Origin: a virus
IMG/VR virus record: IMGVR_UViG_3300034105_000436
Span: 1 to 20,109 of that record
Strand: one strand, 5' to 3'
Length of the DNA stretch: 20,109 nucleotides
The notes under the pieces were generated by a model. The model saw nothing but the letters and a program-made list of their open reading frames with translations. It was not told where the DNA came from and searched no databases. This document shows, one piece after another, positions 5,671-14,538 of this stretch. Numbering within the stretch: position 1 is the first letter of the stretch; each line of letters begins with the position of its first letter. A program made the translations under genes and the position numbers.

Positions 5671-8600
5671 ATGGCTGATGTAGAATCCAATATTCATGTA
5701 AATATTGATACGTCTGATGCTTTAGCAAGTCTAAAACTTCTACAACGTCAAATATCAGCCTTCCATACACAAATGGCAAAGTCTGGTACCGCAGCCTCAG
5801 CGGTAGCAGCAAATCAAGCACAGAACTTGATGAACAGCATAAATGCTACTGGAAAATTCCAAGCATCTATGCGAACAGTAACATCAAGTACAGAGTCTTT
5901 TACTAATGCTTTAGAAAGAAACAAGTTAACATCTAGAGAATATTTTAGATATACTGGAGCAGCAACAAAAACTTTTGGAAGACTGTTTAGATCTGAATTT
6001 GAAACATTAAATAAAGTTGCACGAGAGCGTGTAAAAGATATACAGACCCAGTATGTAAAAATGGGCAGAGGTGCCAATGGAGCACTACAAGCAATTGCGG
6101 TAAGACCTCTAACGCTTGATATGAAAAATCTGGGCACACAAACAGCCATTGCTGCACAGAGACAACAACTACTTAATCAATTATTAAGACAAGGATCAAC
6201 CAATCTCCTAAACTTTGGTAAGAATACTCAGTGGGCAGGACGTCAGTTAATGGTTGGTTTTACTGTTCCACTTGCAATGCTTGGTACAGTTGCTTCAAAA
6301 ACATTCATGAAACTTGAAGAGCAGGCAATTAGATTTAAGCGTGTGTATGGAGAAATGTTTACAACACAAGCAGAAACTGATGCAATGGTTAAGCAAATTC
6401 AAAAACTTGCAACAGAATATACTAAGTATGGCGTTGCAATAGAAGACACAATGAAAATGGCTGCAGATGCTGCAGCAATGGGCAAGATGGGTGCAGAATT
6501 AGTTGCACAAGTTGTACAGGCAACAAGGCTTGCAGTTCTTGGCGGAGTAGAACAAACGCAGGCATTAGAGACAACAATTTCTGTAACTAACGCTTTTGGC
6601 GTTGCAGCAGAAGATCTTGCAAACAAAATTGATTTCCTTAACGCAGTTGAAAACCAAACTGTAGTATCTATTGAAGATTTAACAATAGCAATTCCAAAGG
6701 CTGGACCAGTTGTTAAGCAACTTGGTGGAAACGTTGAAGACTTAGCATTTTTCCTTACAGCAATGAAAGAAGGTGGAATCAATGCATCCGAAGGCGCTAA
6801 CGCACTTAAGTCTGGTCTTGCATCATTAATTAATCCATCAACAAAGGCAAGCAAGTTTCTTGGAGAACTTGGCGTAAATATTAAAGGAATTGTTGAAGCC
6901 AACCAAGGAGACATTAAAGCAACTGTTGTTGGGTTCGCACAAGCACTTGATACTCTTGACCCACTTAACCGTGCTCGTGCTATTGAACAACTATTTGGTA
7001 AGTTCCAGTTTTCAAGACTTTCCACACTGTTTCAAAACGTAACAACCCAGGGTACACAAGCACAGAGAGTCTTATCATTAACAAAAGCAACTACAGAAGA
7101 ACTTGCAATCTTGTCACAACGAGAATTGGATAAAATTCAGAATACAACAACATACAAATTTAAAAAATCAATGGAAGATTTAAAATTGGCTATTGCTCCA
7201 GTAGGAGAACAATTCTTAAAAGCATTAACCCCTATTGTTGAGTTTGTTGGGAAAATTCTTGACAAGTTTAATAACTTAGGAGATGGTACTAAAAAATTCT
7301 TAACTATTCTTACAGTTGCTCTTGCTGGTGTTGGACCAGTTCTTTTAATGGGATTTGGTTTGATTGCAAACGCTGTTGCTAATATAATTAAAATGTTTGC
7401 AGGATTAAAATCTATGTACAACAGAACGGGTCAATCAAGTCAAATATTAGGAGAGCAGACAAACTATTTAACTAAAGAACAGTTAGAGGCATCAGCAGTT
7501 GCAGCATCACTTGATCAAGTTCATCAAAGATTAAGACAAACCTTTACTTCTGAAACAGCAGCAGTTAACATGTTGGCAAATGCATACAGAAGAGCCATTG
7601 CAGCACAAATAGGATTTACGGGTCCCAGTGCTGGAAAGCGCTTGCCTACACCTAAAAAATATGGTAAAGGAACAACAAGCGTTCCAGGAACTGGAAATAA
7701 AGATAGCGTAAACGCAGACCTAACTCCTGGTGAAGCAGTAATCCCTCAACAATCAGCACAGGATCCAGCAAATAGACCAGCCATTGCACACATGGTTGCA
7801 GGCGGAAGAGTTCAAGGATTAGCATTTGCTCCTGAAGTAGCAGCAACAACAGATGCTAAATCAGTTGCAATTAATGAAACACACGTAGGCGGACGCAGCG
7901 AGCCAAGACTAATATCAGACATTATTAAGAGCAATCCTAATATGTCTCCCGATCAAAAGTTAAAACTTATAACTATGGAACAGGTTCTAATATCACAAGG
8001 TTTGCCACCAGTAACAACAACAAAGCACAGTCTTATGTTCAACTTCCCTGAGTGGATGAATAAAGCAATGCCTAGCCTAACTGGTGGAGTACCTAAGCAA
8101 CAGTTTATAGATGAATGGATTAAGGGTGGAGCAGGCAAATGGTCTCCATCTGGAATGTCTGCAGTACAGGCACAAGCGCTAGATAATGCATTCTTAAAGT
8201 CAATTCAAGAATCTAAAAGCCCATTTATAAATGATTCAATAGTTGACAATTTATATAAGAAAGAAATTCCAAAAATAATAAGTCCAAACGACCCAGGCTA
8301 TGTAAAATCTCAAGGACTGTATGCAACAGACTATAGATTTAATATGGGTAAGGGATTAGGAACTACACCTGATGAAAGTAGAAAAATTCTTGATGAGGCA
8401 AAAAGACAAGGTTTAATCTTAGACTACAGCATTGATGAAAGAGTTAATAGTAAAAAAAGAGTAGTAACTGGATCATCAACTATAACTCTTCCAGCAGGCA
8501 CATACCATGGAGTTCAAGTTCCAGAAGGAACCGTAGTTAATATGAACAGACTTGGAGCAGGAACAACCCCTGTAATTTCTCAAGGCACAAAGGCAGCAAA

Positions 8601-11600
8601 GAAAGCAAAGGTTGCAGCACCGCCATCAGCCCCACAATTGCTTGATCTTGAAAAAGCAATGGAGCACAAAGAAAAACTAAGAGCAGTTGCAATAGAGGCA
8701 TCTCAAACTGCCTTTGGAGCAAAGAAGCCTACAAACTTTGGTGTTCAAGAAACACAGAGTTCTGGTAGAAGTAATTTTATGTCAACCATTGGCGGAGTAT
8801 TTACAAAACCAGATGGGTCAAAAGTATTTGTAAAACCAATGCTAAGTGAGTTAGACGCTATAGCAGAAAAAAGAGGAACTGAGATTGCTAGAGCACAGGG
8901 CTTACTAGCACCAAGACAAACAATCAAAACAATGATTGATCCTACAGATATTGATGAACCAGATGTTAAGAAAAAAAGAAAGATTATTGTTTTGGAATCT
9001 CCATATGATTCAAGATTTGATCCAAACACAATGCCAAAAACTTTTACTGAAAAAGAATATATTAAGCAATTAGTAGCATCAAGCCTTCGTGGAGACAAAG
9101 ATCTTAAGAAAGGCAACCTTGGAGGCAATGTTGTAACTGATGTTGGAGCAGCAGGAGTATTTGATAAAGCCTCTGGAACAAGATCTTATTCAGCAGGACT
9201 TCCATCTATGGAAGCAATTGCTATGCACAATCTTAAAGGTGTTTCAGGTCCAAATGCCAACAACTCTCCTTTCTGGTTTGGAAATGCCACTGCTGATATT
9301 CCACAAAATATTCAGTCTGCAGATGAATATGAAAGAAAAATAAAAGATGAGATTAATAGAACTCTTCCAAAATTAAGAAAAACTATAGATGGTTTTAAAC
9401 TTGATGCTGGAGATCCAGCCAAAAAAGTTTATGAAGATATGTATAAGAGACTTCAGGCTGGTTTAAACGCAGACTGGAAAAAGGTTTATAACTTCCATCG
9501 TTCAATTTTGGTAAAGCCAGATGAAGTACTTGAAGACAAAAAGGGTAACCTAAAGCCAATACCAACAAAGCCAAATAACGGAAAGTTAAAATCAGACTCT
9601 GGCAGCATAAAGGATACAAGACTTGCTCCAGCGAGTGTTGCTTCATCGGTTCGTCAAGGCCCCAAGGGAAGAATTGTTGGAAAAGCAAATGCCCCAGGAT
9701 CAAAGAATGCAACTGTAAACGCAATTCTTGCGGGAGTAAAAGGATCTGTTGCAAAAGCCAAGGCTGCTGGTGCCACTATTGGAAAAACAATATCTCAATC
9801 CGCAGCAGCATCATCAAGGACTGCTTTGTATGGAACGGGATCAATAGATGCAGATGCTAAATCTTTACGTAGACAAATGGAAAAGCGCCAAAGGGCAGAA
9901 GCAAAAACACAAGCAAAGACGGCAGCATCAAGAACTAAACTATACGGCATGGGGCCAATGGATGCAGATGCCAAGTCTATGCGTAGACAAATGGAAAGAA
10001 GAACTAAGTTAGCAAACTCTGTAGCATATCAAAAAAGAATTATTAGTGAAAGAGCAGCAGCACAGTTTACACCAGCACCTTCAGTTTCTGGAACGCCAAT
10101 GGGACCTTCAATGGCAAATGGTAAATTTGAAACCACTAAATTGCAAAGACTTAAAAATAATAGACAAAATGCAAAAGTAGCAGGTAAGGGTGGTATGGGA
10201 ATTGCTGGCGGTGTCGGAATGGCAGCAGGTGCAGCAATGATTGGTTCTATGGTACCAGGTAAAGTTGGAGAAATCTCACAAAAATTAATGATGCCACTTA
10301 TGGGATTGTCTATGATAATTCCAATGTTAAAAAGTCCTGCTTCAGCCTTAGCAGTAGGACTTCTTGCAACAGTTGGATCATTTGCTGCCTTGAGAATGTC
10401 ATTTGATAAAGCAGCAGATCAGGTTTTAGAAGAGGGTGAAAAGTTTAAAGGATCTACATCTGCATTACAGACTATAGCAAAATTTGGTGGTAAGACAACA
10501 GCCTCAGAACAGATGGACCTAAGAAGAAAAAATTCTTTTGCAATGCTTGGCGCAGCAACTGGTAAGACTACTTATGGAGAAGCATATGCTCAAACAGCAG
10601 AAGGAAAGGCTTTGACTGCAAGAATTTCAAAACAGAACGCTGACGGTAAAGGAAATGTTGCAGTGAAAGATTTAGGTGGCCAACTTTCTGCAGCAATTAT
10701 GTCTGGTGCTATGGATATGTCACAGGCAAAAAGTTTGGCTATGAATGCTGCTAGACAAGCAGGAGATATGTCTATTGGTATAAAGGTTATTGCTCAATTA
10801 GAAAGTTTGCTTGGACCAAACGGAGAAAACCTTGTTAACGATCCATTAAATGTTAGAATAAATATGGTAAATGCAAATGCAAAGAATATGAAAACTAGTG
10901 CTGATAATGTAAAAAATGCTGGTGTTTTACAACAACTTGCTGGACAAAAAGTAACACAAGGACTAGGCATAGGCGCTTCGGCTCTTGGTGGAGCAGCAGC
11001 AGGTGCTGGAATTGGAACAGCACTAGGACCTGCAGGAACTCTAGCAGGAGCAATTATAGGTGCTGGAATTGGAACAGCAGTAGGAGCAATTGGTGGATAC
11101 TTTGCCTCAAAGAAATATGCAAAAGAGGCAGCAGTTCTTGGAGCAACCTATGCGGTAGATGCTAAAATTGCAATGGAACAAAATAAACAAATGCTTGACT
11201 CTCTTGATATGTATTATCAGAAAAAAATTGAAGAGTTAAGGCTGCAGGGTAAAATTAATGAGGCGTTAGAACTAGAGAAAGAGTATTTAGGAGATAAAGA
11301 AAAAGGCAAAGTTGGAAAAAGAGATCAACTAACTGCAGCCCAAGCAAAAATGCAAGGAGACATAGTATCTCAATACAATAGTGCTGGTGGACTTCAAGAA
11401 GCAATGATGTCTGGAATGAAAAAAGCCACAACTGCAAAATACAAAAATGATCCTAACCAGTTAGCATATATAGATACTGTAAATCAGCAATCAAAAAATC
11501 TAAGAAAAGATGGTCTTATCGATAGTGGACAAGAGTTTTTAATTCAAGCAAAGATGGCAAGTGGAGATATTCCTCCAGCAGTATTCAGAAGTCTTTTGCA

Positions 11601-14538
11601 AATGGCAACAGACAATAAAGACATGGCCCCAGTGATGATGAAAATTATTACAAAGTTTAGTGGTGCAACATCTGAGTCAATAGGTGTAGCAGCACAGAAT
11701 ATTCTTGATGCAAAGGGTACCATTAACAAGACAGTTCAAACAAAATTTATAACCAGGGTAGAAGCATTTGAAAAAGACTCAGATGCTCTTGATTTTACAA
11801 AAAATATAATTAAGTTAAACAGTCTCAATACAGTTATCCCATCAGATGTTATGGTCAGTTACTATACTGACAAAAGCAAGGAAAGCCAAGAGGCATACGC
11901 ATCATTAAATAAAATGCTAGACGCAATTGAAGGTAGCAAAGATTTAACTGCAAAAATTGTTTATGAGATTATGCCAGAGGTTAAGGGAACAGCAGCATTT
12001 GATGAAGCATACTTTAACACATTAACTGAAGATCAGCAAAAGGTTTATACAACTACAATTTCAACATTAGTTAATATTCCAGAGCCAAAAATTGAAGCAA
12101 GCGAAGACTATAAGGCGTGGCTTAAGGAGCCTGCACCAAGAGGTGGACAAGGAGTAACAGGAAGTCTTTCTTATAAAATACAAAAATACACAGAAGCCCA
12201 AGGATACAAAGCCGTTACAGATAACTTATCAGTAGGAGTAAAGGCTCCAGTAGGAGGAAACACTCCTGCCGATGGAAACAAAGTCCAGTCCTCACCACTA
12301 GATGACTTAGTAAAGAAACTAAGAGATGTACGAATGAACCAGATCAAGGTCACAGAAGGCTGGGGTGCTTCTCGTAAGGCACTAGATAAACTGTTTGGTG
12401 GTAACAAAACTATTGATGTATTTAGCGGTATAGAAAATGATCTAAGAGGCTTAGGTACAAGCCAAGACTTTATCGAACTAATCGTTGGCATGGATCCAAA
12501 GGTATATGAACAGAAAAAGAACTCATTGTTTAAGTTTGACAACAAGAAAAATATTGTTGGACTAAAAGAAGATGCTAAAAACATTCAGGAAGCATTAAAC
12601 TCAATAACTATGGGTGACTGGAAGTCTAGCATGGAAGCAGACTTCAAGGCTATTGAAAATCAATCAACTGCATTTAATAAGTTGGCAAACCTTGGAGTTC
12701 CAGTAGCAGAGGCATACCAATTAATTTCTGATAAAACTTTGGCAGCAGCCATTGCCAATGGAGTAAATGATAAAAGCCTTAGAACTTTGATTTCTAACTA
12801 TAAACTTTTAACTGCAGCACAAGAAAAGTCAGCGGCAATTCAAGGAGTAAAAACAGATATCGCACAATTTAAGAAAAACACAATTCAAGAAGCAAGACTA
12901 AGATCAAAGTATGGGGCAGAAGATGCTTTTGCAATTTCATCCGATGAAAACCTACAATCAATGGAAAGCCAAATTGCTTCACAACAATCGAGATTAAATA
13001 AGTTAATAGCAAACGGAGCACCAACAGCAATTATTGTTAAAGCCCAGGGAGAGTTAAATGATTTAATTGACGATTTTACTGAAAGGCTAAATCAATTAAA
13101 GTCTACCGTTGAATTCATGCAAGGCTTATTTGATAAAGGTTTTAGCAATGCTATGCAGGCCTTTGATGTTCAGGAGACAGCCCTAAATATACAATTTAAA
13201 ATAGATACAAAATCACAAAATGCAGTAATTAAAGAGGCACAAAATGCAATTGCAGCAATTCAATATGAAATAGATGACAAAGAAGCAGCACTAAAGGGTA
13301 TTGAAGAGCAAGAACAAAAAATTAATGATAAGTATGATGAAAGAATTAAGGCTTTAGATGAAGTAGAAAAGTTAAACTCTTCTATTTCTAATCAGCAAAA
13401 GGGTCAACTAACTCTTGCTGAGGCCCTAACCTCTGGAGATATTTCAGCAGCAGCAAAGGCCGTACAGGATATGAGAGCCCAAGCAGCAGCAGATGCAGTA
13501 ACAAAACAAAAAGATGCTGTAGAGAAATCTAGAGAATATGAATTGTCTAGAGTAAAAACTCAGGGTGGAAAAACTAGACTAGAACTTGAAAAAGAAATCA
13601 AAGATCTTCAAGATAAAATATTTAAAATTGAAGAAGAGAAACTAGAACCAGCACAAGAGTTTATTCGTTTAAGACAAATAATATTAGACAAAGATATAGA
13701 AGGACTTACGGTTCTTGGCAAAACAAAAGATGCTTGGGAAGCAATTAAAAATCAAGTAGACCTTGCATTAATTAAGAGTGCTGCATTTGTTGATTCTATG
13801 AAACTTGCACTAGAGACTCAAGCAAAACTTATTGCAGCATATCAGGCTCAACCAGGGAATACTTCAAGCAACTCTGGTACAACTGCAACACAAGGTCCAG
13901 GTCCATTTGTTCCAGATCCAAAAGCATCAACTGAAGGAAATAAAAAAGCAGAAGATATTAATAAAGCAGCATTAGAAAAGGCTGCAGATTATGCACCTGC
14001 TATTGCAGCAGCAGCATTTCACCCAAGCGCTAATGCAGCAATGGAAAATGGAATAATCGGGGCCCTGTCTATTGCATCACAAATAAAAGCAGCAGCAATT
14101 GCTGCAGCAGAAGCAATTAGTGTACAAAATCAAGCATCTAATCTTTCTAGATTTAAGGCAAAAGAAGCAGCAGATCTAGCAGCAGAGCAAGCAGCAATAA
14201 ATGCTAAGGGCAGAGTAGGAAGAATGAATGGTGGAATAATTCCTAAAATGTTCTCTCTTGGTGGATTTGCTAAAGGCACAGATACAGTTCCAGCAATGTT
14301 AACTCCAGGAGAATTTATAATGAGTAAGTATGCTGTAGATACTTATGGCGTAGATACTATGAGAAAAATAAATAATGGCGAATCAGTTGGTGGAGCAGTG
14401 TATAATAATACATATACATTAACTGTTAATGCAAAAACAAATGCTAATCCAAATGAAATTGCACAAGCAGTAATGTCAACAATTAAACAAGTTGATGATA
14501 GAAGAATTAGAGGGGTGTCATTAAATGCCAGAAATTGA
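5671..14538 (+). CDS. Tape measure protein (giant, 2955 residues) with embedded kinase-like region
   Basis: This protein sets tail length and is ejected ahead of the DNA. Order of parts: N-terminal helices (1-180); a phage tail tape-measure core (about 185-480; NTQWAGRQLMVGF, then LKSGLASLINPS near 379 and LFGKFQFSRL near 442); a hydrophobic stretch (about 543-578); a first TPGE motif (685-688); an unrecognised region (730-955); a kinase-like region (about 1010-1280); a duplicated 25-residue motif (1382-1444); hydrophobic Gly/Ala segments (1508-1576 and 1764-1815), possibly membrane-inserting; a long helical part; coiled coils (about 2425-2680) with LTLAEALTSGDISAAAKAV; and a C-terminal GTDTVPAMLTPGE motif (2878-2881). 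No lytic enzyme motif was seen. By the rule of about 0.15 nm per residue, the upper limit of tail length is near 440 nm. Ribosome site AAAGAGGTG at 5655-5663. The next gene overlaps by 14 bases. Confidence 0.95.
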   Translation: MADVESNIHVNIDTSDALASLKLLQRQISAFHTQMAKSGTAASAVAANQAQNLMNSINATGKFQASMRTVTSSTESFTNALERNKLTSREYFRYTGAATKTFGRLFRSEFETLNKVARERVKDIQTQYVKMGRGANGALQAIAVRPLTLDMKNLGTQTAIAAQRQQLLNQLLRQGSTNLLNFGKNTQWAGRQLMVGFTVPLAMLGTVASKTFMKLEEQAIRFKRVYGEMFTTQAETDAMVKQIQKLATEYTKYGVAIEDTMKMAADAAAMGKMGAELVAQVVQATRLAVLGGVEQTQALETTISVTNAFGVAAEDLANKIDFLNAVENQTVVSIEDLTIAIPKAGPVVKQLGGNVEDLAFFLTAMKEGGINASEGANALKSGLASLINPSTKASKFLGELGVNIKGIVEANQGDIKATVVGFAQALDTLDPLNRARAIEQLFGKFQFSRLSTLFQNVTTQGTQAQRVLSLTKATTEELAILSQRELDKIQNTTTYKFKKSMEDLKLAIAPVGEQFLKALTPIVEFVGKILDKFNNLGDGTKKFLTILTVALAGVGPVLLMGFGLIANAVANIIKMFAGLKSMYNRTGQSSQILGEQTNYLTKEQLEASAVAASLDQVHQRLRQTFTSETAAVNMLANAYRRAIAAQIGFTGPSAGKRLPTPKKYGKGTTSVPGTGNKDSVNADLTPGEAVIPQQSAQDPANRPAIAHMVAGGRVQGLAFAPEVAATTDAKSVAINETHVGGRSEPRLISDIIKSNPNMSPDQKLKLITMEQVLISQGLPPVTTTKHSLMFNFPEWMNKAMPSLTGGVPKQQFIDEWIKGGAGKWSPSGMSAVQAQALDNAFLKSIQESKSPFINDSIVDNLYKKEIPKIISPNDPGYVKSQGLYATDYRFNMGKGLGTTPDESRKILDEAKRQGLILDYSIDERVNSKKRVVTGSSTITLPAGTYHGVQVPEGTVVNMNRLGAGTTPVISQGTKAAKKAKVAAPPSAPQLLDLEKAMEHKEKLRAVAIEASQTAFGAKKPTNFGVQETQSSGRSNFMSTIGGVFTKPDGSKVFVKPMLSELDAIAEKRGTEIARAQGLLAPRQTIKTMIDPTDIDEPDVKKKRKIIVLESPYDSRFDPNTMPKTFTEKEYIKQLVASSLRGDKDLKKGNLGGNVVTDVGAAGVFDKASGTRSYSAGLPSMEAIAMHNLKGVSGPNANNSPFWFGNATADIPQNIQSADEYERKIKDEINRTLPKLRKTIDGFKLDAGDPAKKVYEDMYKRLQAGLNADWKKVYNFHRSILVKPDEVLEDKKGNLKPIPTKPNNGKLKSDSGSIKDTRLAPASVASSVRQGPKGRIVGKANAPGSKNATVNAILAGVKGSVAKAKAAGATIGKTISQSAAASSRTALYGTGSIDADAKSLRRQMEKRQRAEAKTQAKTAASRTKLYGMGPMDADAKSMRRQMERRTKLANSVAYQKRIISERAAAQFTPAPSVSGTPMGPSMANGKFETTKLQRLKNNRQNAKVAGKGGMGIAGGVGMAAGAAMIGSMVPGKVGEISQKLMMPLMGLSMIIPMLKSPASALAVGLLATVGSFAALRMSFDKAADQVLEEGEKFKGSTSALQTIAKFGGKTTASEQMDLRRKNSFAMLGAATGKTTYGEAYAQTAEGKALTARISKQNADGKGNVAVKDLGGQLSAAIMSGAMDMSQAKSLAMNAARQAGDMSIGIKVIAQLESLLGPNGENLVNDPLNVRINMVNANAKNMKTSADNVKNAGVLQQLAGQKVTQGLGIGASALGGAAAGAGIGTALGPAGTLAGAIIGAGIGTAVGAIGGYFASKKYAKEAAVLGATYAVDAKIAMEQNKQMLDSLDMYYQKKIEELRLQGKINEALELEKEYLGDKEKGKVGKRDQLTAAQAKMQGDIVSQYNSAGGLQEAMMSGMKKATTAKYKNDPNQLAYIDTVNQQSKNLRKDGLIDSGQEFLIQAKMASGDIPPAVFRSLLQMATDNKDMAPVMMKIITKFSGATSESIGVAAQNILDAKGTINKTVQTKFITRVEAFEKDSDALDFTKNIIKLNSLNTVIPSDVMVSYYTDKSKESQEAYASLNKMLDAIEGSKDLTAKIVYEIMPEVKGTAAFDEAYFNTLTEDQQKVYTTTISTLVNIPEPKIEASEDYKAWLKEPAPRGGQGVTGSLSYKIQKYTEAQGYKAVTDNLSVGVKAPVGGNTPADGNKVQSSPLDDLVKKLRDVRMNQIKVTEGWGASRKALDKLFGGNKTIDVFSGIENDLRGLGTSQDFIELIVGMDPKVYEQKKNSLFKFDNKKNIVGLKEDAKNIQEALNSITMGDWKSSMEADFKAIENQSTAFNKLANLGVPVAEAYQLISDKTLAAAIANGVNDKSLRTLISNYKLLTAAQEKSAAIQGVKTDIAQFKKNTIQEARLRSKYGAEDAFAISSDENLQSMESQIASQQSRLNKLIANGAPTAIIVKAQGELNDLIDDFTERLNQLKSTVEFMQGLFDKGFSNAMQAFDVQETALNIQFKIDTKSQNAVIKEAQNAIAAIQYEIDDKEAALKGIEEQEQKINDKYDERIKALDEVEKLNSSISNQQKGQLTLAEALTSGDISAAAKAVQDMRAQAAADAVTKQKDAVEKSREYELSRVKTQGGKTRLELEKEIKDLQDKIFKIEEEKLEPAQEFIRLRQIILDKDIEGLTVLGKTKDAWEAIKNQVDLALIKSAAFVDSMKLALETQAKLIAAYQAQPGNTSSNSGTTATQGPGPFVPDPKASTEGNKKAEDINKAALEKAADYAPAIAAAAFHPSANAAMENGIIGALSIASQIKAAAIAAAEAISVQNQASNLSRFKAKEAADLAAEQAAINAKGRVGRMNGGIIPKMFSLGGFAKGTDTVPAMLTPGEFIMSKYAVDTYGVDTMRKINNGESVGGAVYNNTYTLTVNAKTNANPNEIAQAVMSTIKQVDDRRIRGVSLNARN
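8698..9510 (+). other. Kinase-like domain inside the tape measure (residues about 1010-1280)
   Basis: The segment has the landmarks of a kinase-like fold in order: a strand-turn-strand with Gly (GGVFTKPDGSKVFVKP, 1041-1056) holding candidate ATP-binding Lys1055; a helix with Glu1071 (EKRGTEIARAQGL) that could pair with it; a hinge-like strand KIIVLESPYD (from 1104); a helix followed by GDKDLKKGNLGGNVV, where D1144-L-K-K-G-N1149 has the D-x4-N spacing of a catalytic loop; and VFDKASG with Asp1165 as the possible metal-binding Asp. A helical C-lobe (about 1218-1280) follows. The layout resembles the PI3/4-kinase or HipA-like branch at least as much as Ser/Thr kinases. This is pattern reading without a profile search. 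Confidence 0.45.
9814..10002 (+). repeat. Duplicated 25-residue motif in the tape measure
   Basis: Residues 1382-1406 and 1420-1444 (bases 9814-9888 and 9928-10002) are two copies of a basic motif, SRT.LYG.G..DADAKS.RR followed by QME(K/R)R, with 19 of 25 positions identical and a period of 38 residues (114 bases). The DNA copies have diverged at synonymous sites, so the duplication is not very recent. Confidence 0.85.
11001..11079 (+). repeat. 22-base direct repeat in a glycine-zipper segment
   Basis: An identical 22-base sequence beginning AGGTGCTGGAATTGG occurs at 11001-11022 and 11058-11079, 57 bases (19 residues) apart. It encodes GAGIGTA twice inside a Gly/Ala-rich segment (residues about 1764-1815) that reads like a glycine zipper, a type of helix pair common in membrane-inserting proteins. 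Confidence 0.8.

Noticed and set aside
5667-5678. Three-codon ORF ATG GAT GGC TGA just before the tape measure start
   Set aside because: The Shine-Dalgarno at 5655-5663 is too close to this ATG and well placed for 5671; it is most likely chance.
7855-8535. ADP-ribosyltransferase fold for residues 730-955 of the tape measure
   Set aside because: The beta-rich end recalls such enzymes, but no Arg / Ser-Thr-Ser / Glu-x-Glu set could be found in order.
9140-9343. Forward ORF of 67 residues inside the kinase-like region
   Set aside because: It is in another frame of the tape measure, is Leu/Gln-rich as expected of a shifted frame, and has no ribosome site.
5671-14538. Cell-wall hydrolase (M23 peptidase, transglycosylase or NlpC/P60) within the tape measure
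   Set aside because: I saw no matching catalytic motifs on reading through the protein.
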